Assembly: GCA_027858865.1 (NCBI GenBank)
Contig: JAQIBW010000051.1
Location: 1 to 6,898 of the forward strand
Origin: Sulfurimonas sp.
GTDB taxonomy: Bacteria; Campylobacterota; Campylobacteria; Campylobacterales; Sulfurimonadaceae
Reading direction: 5' to 3'
Length of the DNA: 6,898 nt
Positions 1-6,123 of this stretch are shown one piece after another (within the stretch, counting starts at the first letter, position 1; each line of letters starts with the position of its first letter). The notes under the pieces were generated by a model. The model had not been told where the DNA came from. It worked only from the letters and a program-made list of their open reading frames with translations, and did no database searches. The position numbers and the translations under genes were made by a program.

Positions 1-500
1 GTGATTTTTCTTGTTTGAATAAGCGTTAAAGCTTCAAACAATTCATCTAAGGTTCCATATCCACCTGGAAATATAACATAAGCCATTGAATATTTTACTA
101 ACATTACTTTTCTTGAGAAAAAATAATCAAAACTCAACTCTTTTGTTGTGTAAAGATTTGGAGTTTGTTCAAATTCAAGATCTATATTTAGACCTATAGA
201 TTCAACATCCTTATGTTTGTGAGCACCTCTATTTGCACCTTCCATAATACCAGGACCACCACCTGTCATTATATTGAATCCTTTAGAAGCTAACATTGAT
301 CCTAATTTTTGTGCTTTTTTATAGTTTGTGTCATTTTTTTTTGTTCTTGCACTACCAAAAATCGTTACTGTAGGTCCTAGCTCCCCTAGTTCATCATATC
401 CTTTTACAAAATCCGCCAATATTCTAAAAGCGCTCCAAGCATCAGATGATTTTATGTCTTTTATATACTTTCTTGTTAACTCGTTTTTTTTTGATTCCAT
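1..500 (-). CDS. LOG-family (TIGR00730-type) nucleotide phosphoribohydrolase, 3' end cut by window edge
   Basis: The first 166 residues are visible and the frame runs open off the left edge. The protein has the two hallmarks of the LOG / 'lysine decarboxylase-like' Rossmann family: GGGPGIMEGANRGA at about residues 80-93 and PGGYGTLDELFE at about 145-156. The conserved SRK before the second motif is also present (residues 129-131). Characterised family members hydrolyse nucleoside 5'-monophosphates to a free base and ribose 5-phosphate, as in cytokinin activation or PpnN-type purine salvage. The old 'lysine decarboxylase' label is a misannotation. The roughly 40-residue N-terminal extension before the first beta strand suggests the longer bacterial subtype; substrate cannot be told. 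The start is ATG at 500-498, with an AAGG Shine-Dalgarno at 507-510 inside the end of fliY. Only one base separates the fliY stop from this ATG, so it is probably cotranslated with the flagellar operon. Two A9 tracts occur in the reading frame (see findings). Confidence 0.88.
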   Translation of the reverse strand, partial: MESKKNELTRKYIKDIKSSDAWSAFRILADFVKGYDELGELGPTVTIFGSARTKKNDTNYKKAQKLGSMLASKGFNIMTGGGPGIMEGANRGAHKHKDVESIGLNIDLEFEQTPNLYTTKELSFDYFFSRKVMLVKYSMAYVIFPGGYGTLDELFEALTLIQTRKI

Positions 501-501
501 C

Positions 502-1368
502 TTATGCCTTAAGTTGAGTTAATCTCTCTCTTTTTGATCCGATAGAAGTAATTTGAACACCAAAGTTACCATCTACGATTACAACTTCACCTTGTGCTAT
601 AACATTATTATCTACCAAAATATCCAAAGGATCGTTTGCTAGCTGATTTAACTCAATAACTGAACCAATATCCATATTTAAAACATCTTTTAGAAGCATC
701 TTTTTCTTACCAATTCTTACCCTAACTGGCAGTTTTACATCCATAATGAGCGAGATATTATTCATCTCTTCACCACTTAATTTAACATCAGAAGTATAAG
801 AACCACCCATTGAAGGCACACTTGATGACATACTCTCGTTGCTTTCTACTTTACTCTTACCTTCTAAAGCATTATTAAGCTTTTCATCCAAAATAAATAT
901 AAACAGAGAACTTAGTTCACCTATAATAAATTTATAAACGTACATCTTAGAGTATTCTTCTAGACTTACTTCTGCATCGTCTCCAATAAGTTCTATACTG
1001 TCTATTTTAAATGACAAAACTGGTATCTCTTTTTGTGCAGAAAGCGAATTACCAATAGCACCAAAAATATTTGATATTATCTCTTTTGAAGCGTCCAAGT
1101 CATCATCGCTAACATCATCTCTGTCACTTGCATCTTCACCCATCATCATATCTGATAGAGATGCAGCTAGATTTGGAGTAAGGGCAACCATAGCAGTGGC
1201 ATCCACATCACCACTAATACTTAGTTTAGCAAGTACTATGGGAGGAATAATATTTGATATAATACTTAACTCTTGTTTCTCTTTTAGCTCTAGTGTTGGG
1301 GCTTGTCCTACTAGTGCTTCTACTGTACCAACTGTCTCATCTTCAAATAGTTTCATAAAATCATTCAT
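502..1368 (-). CDS. fliY: Flagellar motor switch protein FliY (CheC-like middle domain plus C-terminal FliN/SpoA domain)
   Basis: A C-ring (switch complex) protein acting at the cytoplasmic face of the flagellar base with FliM, FliG and, in this phylum, usually a separate FliN. Residues about 25-170 resemble the CheC/FliM middle domain, including the helix KEIISNIFGAIGNSLS (95-110). An Asp/Glu/Ser-rich segment lies at about 78-94 and a low-complexity linker at 170-195. Residues about 205-280 form the SpoA (FliN-like) domain, recognised by VKLPVRVRIGKKKMLLKDVL (211-230), the acidic/Gly turn DIGSVIEL and VVIVDGNFGVQI. At 288 aa it has the usual length for epsilonproteobacterial FliY. Unlike Bacillus FliY, its N-terminus has no EIDxLL-type CheY-P-binding peptide; FliM next door carries one. 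The start at 1368 is supported by AAGGAA at 1376-1381, which overlaps the fliM stop, 7 bases upstream of the ATG. Whether it is an active CheY-P phosphatase is doubtful (see findings). Confidence 0.93.
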   Translation of the reverse strand: MNDFMKLFEDETVGTVEALVGQAPTLELKEKQELSIISNIIPPIVLAKLSISGDVDATAMVALTPNLAASLSDMMMGEDASDRDDVSDDDLDASKEIISNIFGAIGNSLSAQKEIPVLSFKIDSIELIGDDAEVSLEEYSKMYVYKFIIGELSSLFIFILDEKLNNALEGKSKVESNESMSSSVPSMGGSYTSDVKLSGEEMNNISLIMDVKLPVRVRIGKKKMLLKDVLNMDIGSVIELNQLANDPLDILVDNNVIAQGEVVIVDGNFGVQITSIGSKRERLTQLKA

Positions 1369-1379
1369 CTATTTATTCC

Positions 1380-2453
1380 TTAATTCTTATCATTAACTAT
1401 ATCTTGAACCCCTGAGATTTTATCATGTCTCATATTTTCAAAGTTCTCTAATGCCCGTTTAACAGCATCTTTTTCTGTATCTATTACTTCTGAAACTAGT
1501 ATAGATTTTCTAAATCTTCGCAGTCCTATTTCACCACGAAATCTCTCTTTACCATCTATGCTAACTGTTACAATATCATCAGCTGCGCTAGATAGTCTTA
1601 CAACATCACCAATCTGTAAGTCTAAAACATCTCTCATTGTAAGTTCAGCGTTACCAAGGTTAGCTTCTACATTTACCTTCGCACCACCAAGTAAAACTTG
1701 TAGTTCGGTATTTCTACTTTTTTTAGAACTTGTCTCATTAAGCATAAGATCTCTACTTGCCAACTTTGGAAGTATCGGTTCTAGAGATATAACTGGATAA
1801 CAAATATTCATCATACCAGAACTATGCCCGATAATAATTTCCATTACAACCATAACAACAATCTCATTTTGTGCAACAATTTGAACAACATTAGGGCTTG
1901 ATTCTTTAGATTCTACTGTAGGATAAACTTCCATAACAGGACCCCAAGCCTCTTTTAGTGTACTCATCATTACACGTAAAATCGTCTCAAAAAGACTTAA
2001 CTCAATATCGGAGAACTCCCTACTTGCGTCAAAAGGCTCACCCTTTCCACCTAAGAGACGATCTAACATAGGAAAAGCGATAGATGGATTTATCTCTATT
2101 ACACCACTTCCTTCTAAAGGTTTTACTGAAAAAACATTAAAACTCGTTGGGTTGGGTAGAGACATAAGGAACTCACCATAAGTCATCTGATCAACTGAAT
2201 GTAATTGAATCTCAACGATTGAACGCATAATAGAAGATATCTGAGATGCAAGTGAACGTGCCATTTTATCATGAACACCACGAAATGCGCGTAACTGCTC
2301 TTTTGAAACTCTATTAGGTCTTTTAAAGTCGTAAAGTGTTACTTGTCTTTGAGGGAGTAAATTGTCATCTGAACTCTCTAAGACATCATCACCTTCATCT
2401 TCAACAACGTCAAGTAGTGCGTCAATCTCTTCTTGTGAAAGTATATCTGCCAT
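1380..2453 (-). CDS. fliM: Flagellar motor switch protein FliM
   Basis: The middle component of the C-ring, linking FliG above to FliN/FliY below and receiving phosphorylated CheY to switch rotation direction. The N-terminal CheY-P-binding peptide is textbook (ILSQEEIDALL, residues 4-14), followed by an acidic linker (17-31). The middle CheC-like domain spans about 40-235 and contains the GGxG loop that contacts FliG (GGKG, 135-138, after MLDRLL). The C-terminal SpoA domain, about 250-320, includes LQVLLGGAKVNVEANLG and the LQIGDVVRL turn. A charged tail of about 35 residues follows. The length (357 aa) is normal. The start at 2453 lies one base after the fliA stop and has a strong AGGGG site at 2460-2464 within the last fliA codons, so translation is coupled to fliA. 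Confidence 0.97.
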   Translation of the reverse strand: MADILSQEEIDALLDVVEDEGDDVLESSDDNLLPQRQVTLYDFKRPNRVSKEQLRAFRGVHDKMARSLASQISSIMRSIVEIQLHSVDQMTYGEFLMSLPNPTSFNVFSVKPLEGSGVIEINPSIAFPMLDRLLGGKGEPFDASREFSDIELSLFETILRVMMSTLKEAWGPVMEVYPTVESKESSPNVVQIVAQNEIVVMVVMEIIIGHSSGMMNICYPVISLEPILPKLASRDLMLNETSSKKSRNTELQVLLGGAKVNVEANLGNAELTMRDVLDLQIGDVVRLSSAADDIVTVSIDGKERFRGEIGLRRFRKSILVSEVIDTEKDAVKRALENFENMRHDKISGVQDIVNDKN

Positions 2454-2454
2454 A

Positions 2455-3138
2455 TTACGCCCCTACACTTTCTTTAATTTTATGAATAACAGATTTATGA
2501 ATCTGTGAAATTCTAGACTCAGTAATATCTAAAATTTCACTTATCTCTCTAAGGGTTAACTCTTCAAAGTAGTAAAACTGAATAATCAACTGTTCCCTTT
2601 CATTATACCCTGATAGAACTTTTTTAATTACAGCCACAAGTTCTTCTTTTTCAATAAGAGCTAAAGCTGCACCTTCATCACCGACCTGAAGTTGATCGTG
2701 TAGCGGCATAACTGTGTAAATAGTAGATGCTATTCTAGCATCGTGGACTTTTTCTACCGTCTCATCAAGCATCTCTGCTAACTGTTCGTCAGTTGGTTCT
2801 TCTTCATTGGTTAACCTATGCTCTTCTACTGCATAGTCTATAGCTTTCACAAGTTTTCTACTCGCACGAGATAAAATATCTAAACTTCTTAAGTAGTCTA
2901 GCATTGCCCCATAAACTCTTTTCTTGGCATATCCCCAGAAAGAGTCGTTTAATTTCTCATCATATCTTCTAGCTAATTTTATAAGTTCTTCTGTACCTAT
3001 AGCTGATAGGTCCATAGAATCAATAGAACTGGGAAGTCTTTCTTTTAGTCTAAAAGCCATAGCTTTTACTGCAGGTAAATACTGAATAGCTAGTTCATCT
3101 TCTTTATGTTTGACATCTTGCGTATATGCAGAAATCAT
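2455..3138 (-). CDS. fliA: RNA polymerase sigma factor FliA (sigma-28)
   Basis: The sigma-70-family factor that directs RNA polymerase to late flagellar promoters (major flagellin and others) and is normally held by anti-sigma FlgM until the hook is finished. Region 2 runs from about residue 15 to 90, with the FliA signature FWGYAKKRVYGAMLDYLRSLD starting at F67. Region 3 spans about 90-160 and includes the EEPTDEQLAEML segment. Region 4, about 165-225, ends in a helix-turn-helix (LTLREISEILDITESRISQI, 194-213). It has 227 aa, slightly short, as is usual in this phylum. The usual 'D-x-x-G-x-x-G-L' stretch reads DLSAIGTEELIKLARRYD (43-60), which I recall as the epsilonproteobacterial form. The start at 3138 shares ATGA with the stop of the upstream membrane protein and has AGGA at 3147-3150. 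Placing fliA among early genes lets sigma-28 accumulate before the late genes are needed. Confidence 0.96.
   Translation of the reverse strand: MISAYTQDVKHKEDELAIQYLPAVKAMAFRLKERLPSSIDSMDLSAIGTEELIKLARRYDEKLNDSFWGYAKKRVYGAMLDYLRSLDILSRASRKLVKAIDYAVEEHRLTNEEEPTDEQLAEMLDETVEKVHDARIASTIYTVMPLHDQLQVGDEGAALALIEKEELVAVIKKVLSGYNEREQLIIQFYYFEELTLREISEILDITESRISQIHKSVIHKIKESVGA
2460..2464 (-). promoter_or_regulatory. Ribosome binding site of fliM inside fliA
   Basis: AGGGG on the minus strand, 6 bases before the fliM ATG at 2453 and within the final fliA codons. It decides the fliM start one base after the fliA stop and indicates coupled translation of the sigma factor and the switch protein. Confidence 0.65.
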
Positions 3139-3470
3139 GATTTTTGTCCTGACATCTCTTGAGAATTCATTTTTATTGCAGCATCTGTAATTTTATATAC
3201 AGAGTCAATAAGCTTCTCTCTTTTATTTATCTCTTTTACAAAAAGATCTAGCTCTTTTTCATGTGCTTCTTTAGGAAAGAAATAAGATTTTACAGTAAGT
3301 GTTCTAAAATACAACGCAATAATGACATGAGAAAAAAGATAAAAAAATGTAGTTATAAGAAAGGTATACGTGAGCAAACCCACAGCATCAAAAGACTTTA
3401 ATACACCGAAAATTATTCCGATAAAAAAGCCCTGAACTGTAAAAAAATATACAAAGTTTTCACCTAACAT
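3135..3470 (-). CDS. Uncharacterised two-helix membrane protein between flhG and fliA (positional counterpart of C. jejuni Cj0062c / H. pylori HP1033)
   Basis: A 111-aa protein without a recognised domain. Two hydrophobic, aromatic-rich stretches, about residues 6-24 and 30-55, are joined by a very short turn (KSFDA). This suggests a helical hairpin in the inner membrane with both ends in the cytoplasm. Residues about 66-103 are charged (EAHEKELDLFVKEINKREK and on) and look helical, possibly a coiled coil. There is no cleavable signal peptide signature. The gene starts 22 bp after flhG and ends in an ATGA overlap with fliA. The ATG at 3470 is backed by GGGG at 3478-3481; an out-of-frame ATG at 3474 leads only to a five-codon stop and is not used. 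From memory, C. jejuni and H. pylori carry a small integral membrane protein at this same position, but I recall no assigned function. Conserved position suggests a flagellar role; that part is inference. Confidence 0.85.
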   Translation of the reverse strand: MLGENFVYFFTVQGFFIGIIFGVLKSFDAVGLLTYTFLITTFFYLFSHVIIALYFRTLTVKSYFFPKEAHEKELDLFVKEINKREKLIDSVYKITDAAIKMNSQEMSGQKS

Positions 3471-3492
3471 CCATGTACCCCAAAAATAGACT

Positions 3493-4368
3493 TTAAAAAT
3501 GTCCCATTAAGCGTTTAAATAGCCCTGTTAATCCACTCTCATTTGGATTAACTAGCATATTTCGTTCCAATCTACCCGCAATCTTGCTTGCTATAGCCAT
3601 TATATCAACATGAGGTTGAGAGTTTGGATAAGAAACACTAAAAAGAGCTCTTCTCTTAACCGAAGAGCTTACTTTTACATCACTATTGATTTTACCAATT
3701 AGTTGTAAATCTAATTTATCTCCAATATTTGCTAAAGCAACTTTACGAATTTTCTCAAAAACGGCTTCAGCTTCTTTTTCATTTTTCACTTGATTCATAA
3801 TTAAACCAATATCATTTCTCAAAGCAGCAACAGTTTTTATGGTCGCATACGCATCTGTAATAGCCGCCGGATCTGGTACAGTTACAACTATAACGTCATC
3901 TGCAGCATTTAAAAACATCTGAATATGTTCACCAATTCCTGCACCTGTATCTATAATCATTACATCAAGCTTATCAAGAATCTGCGCTTCTTCCATAAAT
4001 CTTTTAAAAAGTGCAGCATCTGAATATTTTAGTATCTCACTACCACTTTCTCCTGGAATCAAGATAAGATTCCTAGTTATTGGAATAAGAATATCACTAA
4101 CACTAGCTTCACCCTTTAGTACATGCAGAATATTTTTTTTAATCTTAACATTAAACATTACGTCTAGATTGGCTAATCCTATATCCGCATCAAAAATACC
4201 AACATTCAGACCACTTTGAGACAAAACATACGCTAGGTTTGAGCTGATTGTACTCTTACCTACTCCACCTTTTCCACTCGTAATAGCAACAAATCTAGTT
4301 TTCTTAGATTTCTTTTGTGAGTTTGAAGCTATAAGTTCTTCTAGTTTCTCAGCTTGATGCCCCATCAT
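3493..4368 (-). CDS. flhG: MinD/ParA-family ATPase FlhG (YlxH/FleN), regulator of flagellar number
   Basis: A membrane-associated P-loop ATPase that works with the GTPase FlhF to limit the number of polar flagella; in C. jejuni it also affects division-site placement. The deviant Walker A box is clear (SGKGGVGKST, 31-40, with the signature Lys33). It is followed by the switch I / A' region FDADIGLANLDV (59-70) and the switch II / Walker B DTGAGIG (140-146). VTVPDPAAITDAYATIK (162-178) is typical of the MinD/FlhG branch. The N-terminus holds HQAEKLEEL (4-12), resembling the DQAxxL motif through which FlhG stimulates FlhF. The last 14 residues (SGLTGLFKRLMGHF, 278-291) look like a MinD-type amphipathic membrane-targeting helix. 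The length (291 aa) is normal. The start at 4368 lies within the ATGA overlap with flhF and is set by a strong AGGAG at 4375-4379; the next Met codon (4365) is also possible. An A8 tract lies at 4133-4140. Confidence 0.96.
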   Translation of the reverse strand: MMGHQAEKLEELIASNSQKKSKKTRFVAITSGKGGVGKSTISSNLAYVLSQSGLNVGIFDADIGLANLDVMFNVKIKKNILHVLKGEASVSDILIPITRNLILIPGESGSEILKYSDAALFKRFMEEAQILDKLDVMIIDTGAGIGEHIQMFLNAADDVIVVTVPDPAAITDAYATIKTVAALRNDIGLIMNQVKNEKEAEAVFEKIRKVALANIGDKLDLQLIGKINSDVKVSSSVKRRALFSVSYPNSQPHVDIMAIASKIAGRLERNMLVNPNESGLTGLFKRLMGHF

Positions 4369-5636
4369 GCTTTACTCCTATTGAACCCGTTAAGTAGACA
4401 ATCTACTAAAAAATCACTACTTGCACATACTAAATCTTCTGGGACTTCTTGCCCTACAGAAAAGTAACTTATAGGACTTTTTGTCTCATACGCAAGTGAA
4501 AAAATATTTCCAAAACCCATAGTCTCATCAAGTTTTGTAAACATTACTGTATCTACATTTAGTGTAGAAAAATTTTCATAAGTTACCTTAAGATCTTCAT
4601 ACTTAATAGAACTCGGCATTACTAAAACTACATCTACATTGTACTCAGTGTCATTAGCTTCTAAGCACTCATAAATTTTCTCTATCTTATTTTTATCATA
4701 TGGGCTAGAACCCATAGTATCTATAAGAATATAGTCACAATATCTAAGAGAGTTTAGAGCAGTTGAAAATTCTGGAGGATCTACTACAGTTTCAATTCCG
4801 AGTTTCATCATTCTAGCATACTGCATTAACTGCTCAACTGCACCAATTCGGTAAGTATCTAAAACTACAAGTCCCACTTTATACTTCTTTTGCATCAGAT
4901 ATGAATATCTAGCTGCAAGTTTAGCTATAGAAGTTGTTTTACCTACTCCAGTAGGACCAACTAGCATGATAACTTTTTTAGTCCCTGGGGCAGGAACACT
5001 CTCTCTTCTGATTGGGATCATTTTTCTAAGAAGAGTTTGAAAATATCTTTTTACCGTTGATGAGTTTTCTCTCATCTTATGAGGCATATGCTCCAAAGTC
5101 ATTCGCATTATGCCATCAAGATGATCTCTATCCATACCACTCTGAGATGCAAGTCTATATATCTCAGCAAACTCTGATGGGATTTGACTTTCTAAGTCAG
5201 GTGATTTTTCATCCCAAAACATATTTTGGATTAGTTTTACTTTGTCACCAAGTTTATTTATCTCTGATTTTATCTCTTTTAATTCTTTTGGCTCATACGT
5301 ACTTGGGGTTTTTTTAGCAACACCATATTCATAAAGAGGGTCTGTAACATTTGCTATTTCAGATATCTGTGCAGCAGCACTGGAAATATCATAAAGGACA
5401 TCTGCACTCTCTTGTCTTAATGGTTTTTGTTTATCTAGTGGCTTTGGTTTGCTTGGATAACTAGAGTGAATGTCATTACCGTCTATACCAATAACAATCT
5501 CATAAAGTGCTTCTCTACCAAGTGCCTTCTTCTGAATCTCACGAGTCTCAATAAGCATACCGTCATCACCTATCTCAAGCTTAGCTTTTTTTAGAGCTTC
5601 AGAAGGGGTACGGCCCGTAAATGTAAGTATCTTCAT
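4365..5636 (-). CDS. flhF: SRP-type GTPase FlhF, polar flagellar placement
   Basis: The third SRP-family GTPase, alongside Ffh and FtsY. It marks the cell pole for flagellar assembly, and in Campylobacter it is also needed for expression of RpoN-dependent flagellar genes. The N-terminal B domain begins with the typical MKILTFTGRTPSEAL and is followed by a low-conservation Pro/Lys-rich linker (about 55-150). An N-type four-helix region spans about 150-215. The G domain follows: G1 GPTGVGKTT (227-235), G2 DTYRIGAVEQL (260-270), G3 DTMGSSP (306-312), G4 TKLDET (367-372) and a G5-like SVGQEVPEDL (393-402). Asp260 and Arg263 of the DTYR motif are intact. The G3 box lacks the Arg of the classical DTAGR. 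The length (423 aa) is typical. The start at 5636 overlaps the folK stop as ATGA; only a weak GG-containing site lies upstream, so translation probably depends on coupling to folK. Confidence 0.97.
   Translation of the reverse strand: MKILTFTGRTPSEALKKAKLEIGDDGMLIETREIQKKALGREALYEIVIGIDGNDIHSSYPSKPKPLDKQKPLRQESADVLYDISSAAAQISEIANVTDPLYEYGVAKKTPSTYEPKELKEIKSEINKLGDKVKLIQNMFWDEKSPDLESQIPSEFAEIYRLASQSGMDRDHLDGIMRMTLEHMPHKMRENSSTVKRYFQTLLRKMIPIRRESVPAPGTKKVIMLVGPTGVGKTTSIAKLAARYSYLMQKKYKVGLVVLDTYRIGAVEQLMQYARMMKLGIETVVDPPEFSTALNSLRYCDYILIDTMGSSPYDKNKIEKIYECLEANDTEYNVDVVLVMPSSIKYEDLKVTYENFSTLNVDTVMFTKLDETMGFGNIFSLAYETKSPISYFSVGQEVPEDLVCASSDFLVDCLLNGFNRSKA
4375..4379 (-). promoter_or_regulatory. 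Strong ribosome binding site of flhG
   Basis: AGGAG on the minus strand, 6 bases before the flhG ATG at 4368 and inside the last flhF codons. It is the closest match to the anti-Shine-Dalgarno consensus at any gene start in the window and fixes the flhG start within the ATGATG pair. flhF itself has only a weak site, so the sequence suggests more efficient initiation on flhG than on flhF. Confidence 0.7.
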
Positions 5637-6121
5637 CTATTTATATCCATCAATGGAATCATTACACTCTCTCTCTCAAACCAACTTGCATGTGGTACGG
5701 TAAGTCTATCTGTTTTCATAAATATACTATCAAAAAAGATGATATCCAAATCTAAAGTCCTTGGAGCATTTGCAAAACTTCGTTTGCGTGCAAATTTTTT
5801 CTCTACTCTGTGTAGGTACCCCAAAAAAGCTAACGGTTGCATGCTTACTTGAAGTACAATAATTGAATTTAAAAAATCATCTTGGTCTATAAAACCAAAT
5901 GGAGGATTTTTCAAAATCAATGACGTTTGTAAAAGTTCAACTCTTTTATCTCTTTTGAAAAATATAAAAAGATGCTCAAACCTTCGTTTAACATCGCCAA
6001 TATTACCGCCTATACCAACTGTAACTCTATAACGATGAGAACTTTTGGATCTGTTTACAGACCCAAAATGTAAGCCTTTAAAGGTGGTTAAACTCTCATT
6101 AAGCCTACGCTTTATATACAT
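5633..6121 (-). CDS. folK: 6-hydroxymethyl-7,8-dihydropterin pyrophosphokinase (HPPK)
   Basis: Transfers pyrophosphate from ATP to 6-hydroxymethyl-7,8-dihydropterin, giving the substrate for dihydropteroate synthase in folate synthesis; cytoplasmic. The HPPK pattern is plain: VGIGGNIGDVKRRFEHL (35-51, first strand and loop), DFLNSIIVLQ (82-91, pterin-site Asn85), then PRTLDLDIIFF (120-130) with the magnesium ligands Asp124 and Asp126, and RLTVPH (139-144). Compared with E. coli HPPK, about 33 basic residues are added before the first strand, and the protein stops soon after IPLMDI, about 30 residues early. The Trp of the WGPR loop is replaced (FANAPR). The overall length (162 aa) is therefore normal but shifted. 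I recall N-terminally extended FolK proteins in this phylum. It starts 2 bp after aroQ with only a poor Shine-Dalgarno, which suggests coupling. Confidence 0.9.
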   Translation of the reverse strand: MYIKRRLNESLTTFKGLHFGSVNRSKSSHRYRVTVGIGGNIGDVKRRFEHLFIFFKRDKRVELLQTSLILKNPPFGFIDQDDFLNSIIVLQVSMQPLAFLGYLHRVEKKFARKRSFANAPRTLDLDIIFFDSIFMKTDRLTVPHASWFERESVMIPLMDINR

Positions 6122-6123
6122 GA

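Noticed and set aside
328..522. Plus-strand 64-residue open frame
   Set aside because: It lies antisense to the well-supported LOG-family gene and the end of fliY, and has no ribosome site or recognisable protein character.
1196..1396. Plus-strand 66-residue open frame
   Set aside because: It is antisense to the fliY start and fliM end; its Ser-rich composition is that expected from the complement of coding DNA.
1558..1800. Plus-strand 80-residue open frame
   Set aside because: It is entirely antisense to the SpoA region of fliM, which is strongly conserved; there is no independent support.
5057..5317. Plus-strand 86-residue open frame with hydrophobic stretches
   Set aside because: It is antisense to flhF. 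The hydrophobic look comes from the complement of charged codons in the flhF linker, and no ribosome site is seen.
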